A stretch of 17,348 nucleotides of DNA from Clostridiales bacterium (GCA_031289865.1 JAITOQ010000117.1:1-17348); one strand, 5' to 3'. Counted from the stretch's first letter, positions 7,354 to 15,299 are shown. The notes: generated by a model from the letters alone, not told the origin. Made by a program: numbers and translations.

Positions 7354-7435
7354 AAAGATTAGTAAAAAAGAGCGTTTAAAAAATATTTCCGAAAAATAAA
7401 AAGGACTTTTGTCGTTTTATTCGTATATACTTAGT

Positions 7436-9229
7436 ATGAGTTTCTATCCGAAAAACTTTATTGACGAACTAAAGACCCGTGCGAATATCGTGGACGTGAT
7501 TTCACGCTATGTTCAGGGCATGACCAAAAGGGGAAAAAGTCACTTTGCATGCTGTCCGTTTCATCATGAAAAGACCCCTTCTTTTGTCGTAAACGAATAT
7601 GAGCAATACTATCATTGTTTCGGCTGTAACAGGAGCGGGGACGTGATCAAGTTTGTCGAGGAAATCGAAAGCGTCGAATACACAGACGCGGTGACTATCC
7701 TCGCGAGGTATGCGAATATGGTTCTCCCCGAACTTACGGAGGACGGGGGGCGGGCGGCCGAGTCCAAGAAAAAAAAGGACAGATATATCGCCGCGCTTAG
7801 GTTTGCCGCGGTATTCTATCACGACTGTCTCAAAAAGAACGGTACGCCCGCGCTCCGCTATCTCGAAAAACGAAAGATAGACGACGCGACGGTCGTGCGT
7901 TTCGGTATCGGGTATTCGCCCGACTACGATACTCTTCCTCTGCGCTTACGGAGTAAAGGGTACACGGAGGAGGAATGCCTTGCGAGCGGTGTTTGCGTCA
8001 AGACGGTCAAGACGGGAAAGCTGATCGACGCGATGGCGGAACGCTTAGTCTTTCCGATTATCAACGTTTACAACGACGTGATCGGCTTTTCGGGACGGAT
8101 TTTGGAGAATAAAGAGGGCGTTGCAAAGTACAAAAACACGGGCGCAACCTCTATCTTTGACAAGGGAAAGAGCCTTTACGGGATAAATTTCTTAAAAAAG
8201 GAAAAACAGACCAAAGGCATAAACGACGTAATTTTAGTCGAGGGGCATATAGATCTCGTTTCCTTAAACAGCGCGGGCGTAAAAAACGCGGTCGCGGGTA
8301 TGGGTACGGCGTTTACAAAACATCAAGCCGCTCTCCTCAAACGATACAGCGACAAGGTCTATATAGCTTACGACGGGGATAAGGCGGGGCAGAGCGCCGC
8401 GCTGCGCGGGCTGGCTATCTTAGAGGCGGAGGGATTAGACCTCAAGGTGATTGCACTGCCCGACGGAATGGATCCCGACGATACGATTAAGACTTACGGC
8501 AAGGATTATTTTTTGGAGCTTAAAGAAAAAGCTTTGCCTCTGTACGAGTACCGCATTCACGCCCTTAAAAAGGAATATGATTTGACCTCTCACACCGACC
8601 GCGGCAAGTTTGCCGTACAAGCGGTGGAGATTGTACGTCCGATAAAAAACGACGTTTTGATAGAGTCCTATCTCAATTTGATTTCGCGCCTTTCGGGGAT
8701 ACGCTACGACGCGCTCAAAAAAGAGTTGGATAGAGAGGATACGAACCCCGCCGCCGCGCAAACTAATTCGGAGGGCAGTGAGGAAAGCGCACGCGCCGAC
8801 AAGCGGCGTGAGAGCGCGTATCTTCGTGCGGCACGGTTTATACTGTACTCTATGCTAAACAAAGCCGATTATACCGACGACCCCGACAGCCTCGCTCCGT
8901 TTTTCAGCGATCCGACTCACAAGGAGATATTGAGCTATCTTGCGGATTGCAAAAAGCAAGGCGACGAGCCGCGTATAGGCGCGTTGTTTGACGGGGGGGA
9001 CGTTTCTCCCGAATTTAACGAGGTGGTTTCTCTCTGCCTTGATTTTCACGGGGACGAAACGGCTGAAAAAAAATACTACACGGATTCGGTCAGAGCCGTC
9101 AAAAAGAATGCGATTCAAGCGATGATCGAGGACTTGACGCTCGAACACGAAAAAGAAACCGACACCGACAAGCGGCGCGATATCACATTAAAGATTGCGG
9201 AGCTTATGAAACGAAGAAAGGCAACCTAA
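7436..9229 (+). CDS. dnaG: DNA primase DnaG
   Basis: DnaG lays down RNA primers for replication together with the DnaB helicase. Numbering from ATG 7436 (597 aa): a CHC2-type zinc-binding domain with C40, H43, C61 and C64 (CPFH ... CFGC), then the RNA-polymerase core and a TOPRIM domain with E269 (VEGHID, usually EGYMD) and the D313-G-D315 pair of YDGDKAG. A divergent C-terminal region (from about residue 430) should contact the helicase. The start is uncertain. TTG 7409 adds nine residues and has AAGGA only 3 nt ahead; ATG 7436 has no clear ribosome-binding site but fits the family's N-terminus (MSFYPKNFIDELKTRANIVD). The rpoD gene follows within 30 nt, the classic macromolecular-synthesis arrangement of Bacillota. 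Confidence 0.95.
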   Translation: MSFYPKNFIDELKTRANIVDVISRYVQGMTKRGKSHFACCPFHHEKTPSFVVNEYEQYYHCFGCNRSGDVIKFVEEIESVEYTDAVTILARYANMVLPELTEDGGRAAESKKKKDRYIAALRFAAVFYHDCLKKNGTPALRYLEKRKIDDATVVRFGIGYSPDYDTLPLRLRSKGYTEEECLASGVCVKTVKTGKLIDAMAERLVFPIINVYNDVIGFSGRILENKEGVAKYKNTGATSIFDKGKSLYGINFLKKEKQTKGINDVILVEGHIDLVSLNSAGVKNAVAGMGTAFTKHQAALLKRYSDKVYIAYDGDKAGQSAALRGLAILEAEGLDLKVIALPDGMDPDDTIKTYGKDYFLELKEKALPLYEYRIHALKKEYDLTSHTDRGKFAVQAVEIVRPIKNDVLIESYLNLISRLSGIRYDALKKELDREDTNPAAAQTNSEGSEESARADKRRESAYLRAARFILYSMLNKADYTDDPDSLAPFFSDPTHKEILSYLADCKKQGDEPRIGALFDGGDVSPEFNEVVSLCLDFHGDETAEKKYYTDSVRAVKKNAIQAMIEDLTLEHEKETDTDKRRDITLKIAELMKRRKAT

Positions 9230-9257
9230 GATTAAATCAAAACGGGAGATACGGAAA

Positions 9258-10319
9258 TTGGAAAACAAGGAAATGTTATTAAAACAAGAAGTCGACGCTA
9301 TAGTAGCCGAATCAAAAAGCAGCGGTTTTATTTTAGAGGACGACTTGTTGAGTCGGTTGGAGCGGTTTACGCTTGACGGCGAGGAAATGGAAAACGTCCA
9401 TACCGTCATAGAGGCGGCGGGGATTACGATTACCCTTATCCCGCAGATAAATACGGACGAATTGCTTTTAAATATTCTCAACGAGGTCAGCTTAGACGAC
9501 TCCGTTAAAATGTATTTAAAGGATATCGGAAAGGTTCCGCTCCTATCGGGAGAGGAGGAGGTTCGTCTTGCAAAGGCTATGTCGGAGGGCGACGAGGACG
9601 CAAAGCATACGCTTAGCGAAGCCAATCTCCGTTTGGTCGTAAGTATCGCAAAACGGTACGTCGGGCGCGGAATGCAGTTTCTCGACCTCATTCAAGAGGG
9701 CAACTTAGGTCTTATGAAAGCCGTGGAAAAGTTTGACTATACAAAGGGCTTTAAGTTTTCTACATATGCGACGTGGTGGATACGTCAAGCGATCACGCGC
9801 TCTATCGCGGATCAAGCGCGGACTATCCGAATACCCGTCCACATGGTCGAAACCATCAACAGACAGGTCAGAGCGTCGCGCCAGCTTGTTCAGGAGCTTG
9901 GACGCGAGCCGTACCCGTCGGAGCTTGCGCGCTTTTTAAACACGACGGAGCAAAAGGTCATCGAGGTGCAAAAGATCGCTCTCGACCCTTTATCTCTCGA
10001 AACGCCTATCGGCGAGGAGGACGACAGTCACTTAGGCGACTTTATCGAGGACTTCTCGGCAGCCGCGCCATCCGACTATGCGGAGTCAAATATGCTCAAA
10101 GAGCAGCTCTTGCAAGTCCTCACGACCCTCACGCCGCGTGAAGAAAAGGTCTTGCGCTTGCGTTACGGCTTAGACGACAGCAAGCCGCGTACCCTTGAGG
10201 AGGTCGGTAAAGAGTTTAACGTCACGCGTGAACGTATCCGTCAGATAGAGGCGAAAGCATTGAGAAAGCTGCGTCACCCTAACAGAATCAAAAGATTGAG
10301 AGATTTTTTTGATAAATAA
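9258..10319 (+). CDS. rpoD: RNA polymerase primary sigma factor RpoD/SigA
   Basis: The housekeeping sigma factor that directs RNA polymerase to -35/-10 promoters such as those seen in this window. It has a short acidic N-terminal region 1.1-like part (residues 1-60) and region 1.2 (DSVKMYLKDIGKVPLLSGEE). Region 2 follows with LRLVVSIAKRYVGRGMQFLD, then the core-binding and -10-recognition helices KFSTYATWWIRQAITRSI (ending near residue 193). Region 3 comes next, and region 4 ends in the helix-turn-helix EVGKEFNVTRERIRQIEAKA (about 290-347). The 353-residue length is normal for Gram-positive SigA. The start is TTG 9258 with GGGAGA (9244-9249) at good spacing; the next in-frame ATG (9273) is less well placed. 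It sits 28 nt after dnaG. Confidence 0.96.
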   Translation: MENKEMLLKQEVDAIVAESKSSGFILEDDLLSRLERFTLDGEEMENVHTVIEAAGITITLIPQINTDELLLNILNEVSLDDSVKMYLKDIGKVPLLSGEEEVRLAKAMSEGDEDAKHTLSEANLRLVVSIAKRYVGRGMQFLDLIQEGNLGLMKAVEKFDYTKGFKFSTYATWWIRQAITRSIADQARTIRIPVHMVETINRQVRASRQLVQELGREPYPSELARFLNTTEQKVIEVQKIALDPLSLETPIGEEDDSHLGDFIEDFSAAAPSDYAESNMLKEQLLQVLTTLTPREEKVLRLRYGLDDSKPRTLEEVGKEFNVTRERIRQIEAKALRKLRHPNRIKRLRDFFDK

Positions 10320-10326
10320 ACGACTT

Positions 10327-11058
10327 ATGAAAAACATTGATAAACGACTTGAGGCAATTCTTTTAGGGCTGTACGGTGATAGCGTGTGCGATATCGGCAC
10401 GGATCACGGAAAACTCCCCGCGCTTGCGATTTTACGCGGTATAGTAACGCGTGCTATAGCGACGGATATCAGCCCGAATTCCCTTAAAAAAGCGAAAGAA
10501 CTGTACCGTACTCTCGGTATCTCCGAATACGTCGAAACGCGCATAGGCGACGGTTTGGACGTCGTTTTGTGGGAGGAAGCGGACACATTCGTCATGGCGG
10601 GAATGGGAGGATATACGATCGTCGGGATTCTCTCTAAAGGCGTGCCGCCCGTCGGAAAGCATTTTGTGTTTGCGCCGCATCAAGACGCGGCTCCGCTTAG
10701 AGAATACCTTTTGACAAACGGTTATATACTTTTCACCGACCGCGTAACGGAGTCGGGCGGGAAGTATTACGATATTTTCACGGCGGTATACGACGGAAAT
10801 ATTTGTACGGAAAAAAAGCTTTTTTCTTCGGTTTATTTTTTAGGAGCGAAAGGGGATACGGCGAAGCAGGGCTTGTTTTTGGAATACGGGCGGGATAACT
10901 TGCTTTATCCTAACGAGGATTTTTTAAAAAAGCTTGCCGCTCAAAAAAATGAGTTTGACAAAGCCCTCGAAAGAGTGTACAATATAGAATGTGCAAAAAA
11001 AGCGGAGCAAATCGAGGAAGCGTTGCGATTTTATTCCGAAAAAAAAATAACGAAATAA
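10327..11058 (+). CDS. trmK: tRNA (adenine(22)-N1)-methyltransferase TrmK
   Basis: TrmK methylates N1 of A22 in tRNA using S-adenosylmethionine. The SAM-binding Rossmann fold shows motif I SVCDIGTDHGKLP (residues 19-31), ATDISP (45-50), GDGLDVV (74-80) and the family signature MAGMGGYTIVGIL (90-102). A charged, probably coiled C-terminal helix (about 195-243) follows, as in the characterised B. subtilis YqfN/TrmK, which also lies just behind sigA. I start at ATG 10327, 7 nt after the rpoD stop, because the family begins with a KRL-x-AI motif right there. TTG 10309 would overlap rpoD by 11 nt. Neither has a clear ribosome-binding site, so reinitiation after rpoD is likely. Confidence 0.92.
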   Translation: MKNIDKRLEAILLGLYGDSVCDIGTDHGKLPALAILRGIVTRAIATDISPNSLKKAKELYRTLGISEYVETRIGDGLDVVLWEEADTFVMAGMGGYTIVGILSKGVPPVGKHFVFAPHQDAAPLREYLLTNGYILFTDRVTESGGKYYDIFTAVYDGNICTEKKLFSSVYFLGAKGDTAKQGLFLEYGRDNLLYPNEDFLKKLAAQKNEFDKALERVYNIECAKKAEQIEEALRFYSEKKITK

Positions 11059-11088
11059 GTCCCGAACGGGGGCGAAAGGAATCCGAAT

Positions 11089-11814
11089 ATGTCAATCGAA
11101 ACCATTTTACAATTTCAGACCGCGGACATAAAACTTTTTAAGTTGGAGAACGAACTGAAGAACAGCGAGGAATTTAAAAAAATCGCGCTCATTCAAAAGA
11201 ATCTGCATGAATATGCCGAAACCCTAAAAAAATTTGAGGGCGAAGCCGCGGAAATTTTGGCGAGCTACGACAGAATCAGCGACAGCGTTATTCAAGCCGA
11301 AAAGAGCGTAAAAGAGCTCATCGGAGCGGTGGACGAGATGAACGCGGAAACGGAAGAGGGCAGCCTCGGCGAATACGAATTTTACTTAAAAAAACTCGAA
11401 AAAGCCAACGAGGTACTCGGCAACAACGAAAAGGAAATCGCAAAAACCAAAAAGCGGATAGAAGAAATCGTCTTGACCTCAACCAAGCTTTTGAGGAGCA
11501 TTTTTGACTATACGGAGCGCAAAAAAAACGCGACCGTCGAATTTGACAAGCTTAGAAACGAAAAGAAAGGCGATGCGGATAATCTGATGAAAGAGATTGC
11601 GCGCTTAAAGGGCGACCTCCCGCAGGGCGTTTTAGAGGCGTACACCGTCATTCGTAACGAAAAACGGCTCCCCGCATTCGTGAAGTTGGTCAACAAAAAT
11701 CAATGTCAAGGTTGCGGCATGGACGTGCCGTCGGAGACGCTGACAAAGCTCAAAACGGCGGGTGATTTTACGGAATGCCCTAATTGCAAGCGGTTTTTGT
11801 ATCACGCCGAATAA
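11089..11814 (+). CDS. C4-type zinc-ribbon, coiled-coil protein
   Basis: A 241-residue protein with a long, highly charged helical hairpin (about residues 20-185) and a C-terminal zinc ribbon with C206-x2-C209 and C230-x2-C233 (NQCQGCGMDVP ... ECPNCKRFLY). This is the architecture of the conserved C4-type zinc-ribbon family found next to trmK and nif3 in Bacillota; binding to nucleic acid or other proteins is suspected for the family but not shown here. The ribosome-binding site GAAAGGAA precedes ATG 11089. In many relatives a Nif3-like metal-centre gene lies between trmK and this gene. It is absent here and the gap is only 30 nt. Confidence 0.85.
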   Translation: MSIETILQFQTADIKLFKLENELKNSEEFKKIALIQKNLHEYAETLKKFEGEAAEILASYDRISDSVIQAEKSVKELIGAVDEMNAETEEGSLGEYEFYLKKLEKANEVLGNNEKEIAKTKKRIEEIVLTSTKLLRSIFDYTERKKNATVEFDKLRNEKKGDADNLMKEIARLKGDLPQGVLEAYTVIRNEKRLPAFVKLVNKNQCQGCGMDVPSETLTKLKTAGDFTECPNCKRFLYHAE

Positions 11815-11864
11815 TTTTATTTGCATTATAATTACAAGCGAATAAAGAAAACGGAGTTCGTTTT

Positions 11865-12740
11865 ATGGATTTAAACGCAGGAATAATCTTTTTAATAGTC
11901 GCGGTCGTTATTCTCGTAGTTGCGTCGCAAGCCGTGTTTTTTCTCATCAAGGCGTACCGCGAGGGAATACGGATCGGTATGAGCCGCGAGACCTTAAACA
12001 AGGCGATCACATCGAGCGCGGTCTTTTCGATCCTACCGAGCGTGGGGATTATGGTCACTATGTTCGGCTTGATAGAGTTTCTCGGAATACCGTTCAGTTG
12101 GCTTAGGCTGAGCGTCGTCGGGTCTATCAATTATGAGCTGTCGGCGGCGGATACGGCGGCTCAAACCGTTTTCGGGACGAGTATCGGAGACGCTATTATG
12201 ACTCCGGAGGGGTTTGTTACGATTGCGCTCGTCATGACGTTCGGAATGATTCTCGGCGGTTTTCTCTGCATCTTCGGCTTAAAAAAATACTCTGCAATCC
12301 TCAAAAAACCTAAAAAAGAAAGCGTACCGCTCACGGCGGACGGCGCGGAAATCGGCGGTATAGAACAGCCTTTAGCCGTATCGATTGCCGCGGAAAACGA
12401 CACTCAAAACGCGTCTGCGGCAGCAAGCACGGCGGCGGTCAAGAAAAAGAAACTGAACTTTGCGGAGCTTGGAAATTTAGTCTTTCTCGCGGTCTTTATA
12501 GCCTTGTGCGCCGCATATATCGGTTCGGCTATAGGGACGGCTTTCGGCGACTTTCGTATCGAAGCGTATACCTCCGTCGTTCCGTTTATCAGTATGTTAG
12601 TTGCGGTCGGGAGCATGGCGGTTTTTATGAAGCTGCAAAAAAAACACCCGTGGCTGCAAAGCTTTTCTTTGAGTTTCAGTATGCTTATCGGCATGGTTTC
12701 GGCTATACCGATTTCGCTTTTGTTGGGAGTGATTTTTTAG
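11865..12740 (+). CDS. DUF5058 family membrane protein
   Basis: A multispanning membrane protein of 291 residues. Likely helices lie at about 5-28, 50-75, 113-137, 203-226, 236-257 and 265-290, with a large charged, alanine-rich loop at about 140-200. The segments SAVFSILPSVGI and SWLRLSVVGSINYELSAADTAA match the conserved part of DUF5058, which I recognise from anaerobic Bacillota. The family's substrate is not established; a transporter subunit is plausible. GGAG lies about 10 nt before ATG 11865. The following gene is a second membrane protein, and the two are separated only by the repeat element at 12741-12895, so they are probably partners in one complex. Confidence 0.82.
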   Translation: MDLNAGIIFLIVAVVILVVASQAVFFLIKAYREGIRIGMSRETLNKAITSSAVFSILPSVGIMVTMFGLIEFLGIPFSWLRLSVVGSINYELSAADTAAQTVFGTSIGDAIMTPEGFVTIALVMTFGMILGGFLCIFGLKKYSAILKKPKKESVPLTADGAEIGGIEQPLAVSIAAENDTQNASAAASTAAVKKKKLNFAELGNLVFLAVFIALCAAYIGSAIGTAFGDFRIEAYTSVVPFISMLVAVGSMAVFMKLQKKHPWLQSFSLSFSMLIGMVSAIPISLLLGVIF

Positions 12741-12895
12741 AAGTAATAAGTAATAGGTAATAAGTAAGGTGCTTAAAGATGTTATTGAGAGTCGTTGTTT
12801 CATTGAAAAGATATCTATTCATTCTGCATTAAAAAGCATTTTGCATTTTTATTTTTATCCTTACTTATTACTTATTACCTATTACTTATTACCTA
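12741..12895. repeat. Opposed heptanucleotide repeat arrays forming a long inverted repeat
   Basis: The left array 12741-12769 is made of 7-bp units (AGTAATA, AGTAATA, GGTAATA, AGTAAGG). The right array 12859-12893 is its inverted counterpart (CCTTACT, TATTACT, TATTACC, TATTACT, TATTACC). The left 29 bases match the reverse complement of the right 29 at 27 positions. The 89-bp middle contains another 7-bp repeat (ATTCTGC ... GCATTTT GCATTTT, 12821-12849). The element fills the whole spacer between the two membrane-protein genes, starting right after the first stop. It looks like a non-autonomous dispersed repeat. As RNA it could form a long AU-rich stem within the transcript. Confidence 0.8.
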
Positions 12896-12917
12896 TAAAA
12901 AGGGGAGAGATAAATCC

Positions 12918-13610
12918 ATGAAAAAGGAAAATACCATGGACGCTTATGAGCGCGGAGTTCACCGCTACGGCAGAATTTGGATCATTATATGCGAGTCGCT
13001 GTTTGTCGCCGCGCCGCTTTTGATTGCTTGGAAGCTGGGAGTCACTCCGAATGCGGGCGCGTTCTTTTCGGCTTTTGCCATTATCGCCGTCTTAAATTGG
13101 AGCGCGGCGATTGCGGAATTTTTTATGTACACCCCTTTAATAGGACCAAGCGCGACCTATCTCGCGTTTATCACGGGAAACATCTCCAACCTAAAGCTCC
13201 CGTGCGCGATCAATACGCAAGACGTCGTGGGCGTCAAGCGCGGGACAAAGGAAGCGGAAATCATTTCGACGATCGCGGTCGCGTCAAGCTCGCTCGTCAC
13301 CCTTTCGATTATGAGCGTCGGCGTAGTCTTTTTGGCATTATTTGCCGCGCCGATGCAAGCGTTTTTTGAAAACCCCGCGGTGAAACCCGTCTTTGACTGC
13401 ATTTTGCCGTCGCTTTTCGGTGCGTTGGGGTATTCGTATATCGTCAAAAAACCAAAGCTGGGTATCGTCCCGCTCATCTTTGTTGCGGTCGTATTCGTCG
13501 CGTTTCCGACCTTTGCAAACAAGGGAAGCGTCGCTATTATGATACTTGTGACGGCGGTCGTTTCACTCGTTTCCGCATTCTTTATCAGCAAAAAAGAGAT
13601 TTTGAAATGA
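12918..13610 (+). CDS. Multispanning membrane protein, probable partner of the DUF5058 protein
   Basis: A 230-residue hydrophobic protein with about six predicted helices (near 20-43, 46-70, 113-140, 155-172, 181-200 and 204-224) and a glycine-proline-rich turn (TPLIGPSATYLAFITGNISN, about 72-91) that resembles a re-entrant or functional loop. I recognise no named family with certainty. The strong ribosome-binding site AGGGGAGAG (12901-12909) precedes ATG 12918; an internal ATG at 12936 is an alternative. The gene follows the DUF5058 gene and overlaps the radical SAM gene by 4 nt (ATGA). Membrane-protein pairs of this kind often form small-molecule transporters, but that is inference. Confidence 0.75.
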   Translation: MKKENTMDAYERGVHRYGRIWIIICESLFVAAPLLIAWKLGVTPNAGAFFSAFAIIAVLNWSAAIAEFFMYTPLIGPSATYLAFITGNISNLKLPCAINTQDVVGVKRGTKEAEIISTIAVASSSLVTLSIMSVGVVFLALFAAPMQAFFENPAVKPVFDCILPSLFGALGYSYIVKKPKLGIVPLIFVAVVFVAFPTFANKGSVAIMILVTAVVSLVSAFFISKKEILK

Positions 13611-15187
13611 AAACGGTCTTGCTTTCTATCGACAGCAGATATATTCACGCGCCTCTCGCGCCCTTTTGCCTAAAAGAGTATGCAAACTGCGGAAGAGCCG
13701 TTTCCGAACGGTTCGATATCCGAATTGCCTTGACCAATATCAATATGCCGACGTCGGAGATCGTGAGAGAAGCCGCCGACGGACAACCCGATTTAATAGG
13801 AATTTCCGCGTACGTCTACAACCGCGAAAAGGCTTTGGAAACCCTCCGAATCCTTCGCGAGCGGACGGACGCGTTTTTATTTGCGGGAGGTCCGGAAGCG
13901 TCGGCAGACCCCGACGCATTTTTGGAGGCGGGCGCGTCGTATGTAATACGCGGGGAGGGCGAGGAGAGCTTTAAGCGGCTTTTGTCGGGTTTTCCTCAAG
14001 TTGTGCCTAAAGGCGCGGAGGACGGAAAGCCATTGGAGTATTCTTATTCTCCGTATTCTTTAGAATACTTCGCGGCGGCGAAAGGCAAGCTTGCGTATTT
14101 TGAATCCTCTCGCGGCTGTCCGTACAGATGCTCCTATTGTATGAGCGCGGATCGGCTTGAGGTCTTTGATATAGAGGCGGTAAAAGCGGAGCTCAGAAAA
14201 TTTAAGGGCGCGGACATACGCGTCCTAAAGTTTACGGATAGGACGTTTAACGCGGATCTATCCCGCGCAAAATTGCTTGCGCGCTTTTTAACGGAGGAGT
14301 TTTCGGAGGGGAATTTCCCGTTCCATTTTGAGATTGCGCCCGATCTTTGGGACGGCGAATGGATAGACATTCTTCGCCGTGCCGGAAAGCTTTTTAGGCT
14401 CGAAACGGGCTTTCAGTCCTTTACTCAAAAGACCTTAGACGCGGTCGGGCGAAAGCAAAATTCCGAAAGAGGAAAGGAATTTTTGCGGCGGCTCAAAGCC
14501 CCGAATGCGGTTTTTTCGGAGGAAAAGCGCGGTACAGAAGCGTCGCCGTGTACGGTTCACGCTGACCTTATAGCTGGCTTACCGTATGAGGATATGCGCG
14601 GTATAGAAGCGTCGTTTGACACCCTTTACGTACTTCGTCCCGACGAAATTCAGCTTGGGATTTTAAAGCTTTTAAAGGATTCGCGTATCAGAAAGGACGC
14701 GGACACGGGCGTCTTTGACATAACTCAAAACGGAACGGTGAGGACCTACCGTTATGAGGAGCTTGCGCCCTATTCCGTCACGGAGACTCCGTGGCTCGAT
14801 ACTAAGGAAATAGCCCTCGTCAAGCGCGTCGCAATCACCGTGGATAAGATTTACAATTCGGGTCGGTTCGGGAATACTCTCGAATACGTCTTAAACGGGA
14901 ATACCACATTCGATAATACTCCCAAACATGCTTTAAACGGGAACGCTCCGTACAAATTTTTTGAGGACTTTACGCGCTATTTGCTCGAAAAGTCAATCGA
15001 CCCTCACGCCGTCTATCTCGACGCCTTGTTCGGCGCAATGCTCGACTTTTTGTCCTCCCGCTTTGACCGCGGGGAAATCAAACGGCTGTTGATTCAAGAT
15101 TATTTGGAAAGAGTTAATTTTCGTTTGCCGAGGGAGCTTCGCGGAAGCGGAAAGTCGGGAATAAAAATGGTAGAAAGTTGGGAATGA
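13607..15187 (+). CDS. B12-binding-domain radical SAM protein with DUF4080
   Basis: A 526-residue protein. Residues 1-130 form a Rossmann-type B12-binding-like domain (PDLIGISAYVYNREKALETL, LFAGGPEAS, YVIRGEGEESF), but the cobalt-binding DxHxxG motif is not seen. The radical SAM core starts with ESSRGCPYRCSYC, whose C171, C175 and C178 would hold the 4Fe-4S cluster. The later EIQLGILKLLKDSRIR and C-terminal helices fit DUF4080. Substrate unknown. It starts inside the end of the preceding membrane gene (ATGA overlap), so it is coupled to it. Two oddities stand out. A 42-bp imperfect tandem duplication (14873-14956) gives the paired VLNGN/ALNGN stretch. The last 13 or so residues (SGKSGIKMVESWE) are encoded by copies of a 23-bp repeat that continues into the spacer. 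Confidence 0.88.
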   Translation: MKTVLLSIDSRYIHAPLAPFCLKEYANCGRAVSERFDIRIALTNINMPTSEIVREAADGQPDLIGISAYVYNREKALETLRILRERTDAFLFAGGPEASADPDAFLEAGASYVIRGEGEESFKRLLSGFPQVVPKGAEDGKPLEYSYSPYSLEYFAAAKGKLAYFESSRGCPYRCSYCMSADRLEVFDIEAVKAELRKFKGADIRVLKFTDRTFNADLSRAKLLARFLTEEFSEGNFPFHFEIAPDLWDGEWIDILRRAGKLFRLETGFQSFTQKTLDAVGRKQNSERGKEFLRRLKAPNAVFSEEKRGTEASPCTVHADLIAGLPYEDMRGIEASFDTLYVLRPDEIQLGILKLLKDSRIRKDADTGVFDITQNGTVRTYRYEELAPYSVTETPWLDTKEIALVKRVAITVDKIYNSGRFGNTLEYVLNGNTTFDNTPKHALNGNAPYKFFEDFTRYLLEKSIDPHAVYLDALFGAMLDFLSSRFDRGEIKRLLIQDYLERVNFRLPRELRGSGKSGIKMVESWE

Positions 15188-15239
15188 AAATGGTGGAAAG
15201 TAGGGAATTTAATCGGCGGAAAGTTGGGAATTTAGTTGA
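15148..15239 (+). repeat. Four tandem copies of a 23-bp repeat
   Basis: Copies lie at 15148-15170, 15171-15193, 15194-15216 and 15217-15239, each exactly 23 bp, with a shared GGAAAGTTGGGAAT-like core and a variable A/T-rich tail. Copies 1 and 2 run through the end and the stop codon (15185-15187) of the radical SAM gene; copies 3 and 4 are non-coding. Copy 4 runs into the TTGACA box of the next promoter (15236-15241). There are no spacers, so it is not a CRISPR array. Confidence 0.85.
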
Positions 15240-15264
15240 CAGACGATGTGAATTGCTGTATAAT
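15236..15264 (+). promoter_or_regulatory. Perfect consensus sigma-70-type promoter for the DUF4143 ATPase
   Basis: TTGACA (15236-15241), a 17-bp spacer and TATAAT (15259-15264). All twelve consensus positions and the optimal spacing are present. Transcription would start near 15271, inside the dyad at 15265-15299. Confidence 0.85.
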
Positions 15265-15299
15265 AGATCTACTCGCGAAATTAAATTCGCAAGAGGTCT
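15265..15299. promoter_or_regulatory. Dyad just downstream of the ATPase promoter
   Basis: The left arm AGATCTACTCGCGAA (15265-15279) and right arm TTCGCAAGAGGTCT (15286-15299) form about 13 pairs with one bulge, one mismatch and a 6-nt loop (ATTAAA). The dyad begins right after the -10 box and covers the predicted transcription start. It could be a repressor operator or a 5' leader hairpin that controls or protects the message. It ends 22 nt before the start codon. Confidence 0.55.

Noticed and set aside
7409..7435. TTG 7409 as the dnaG start
   Set aside because: AAGGA lies only 3 nt before it and the nine extra residues are not part of the family's N-terminus. It was kept as an alternative but not chosen.
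11827..11832. TATAAT upstream of the DUF5058 gene as a promoter
   Set aside because: The hexamer is perfect but no acceptable -35 box lies 16-18 bp upstream; it may act weakly or not at all.
15148..15239. Possible short CRISPR array
   Set aside because: The 23-bp units are directly adjacent with no spacers, and no cas gene is present.
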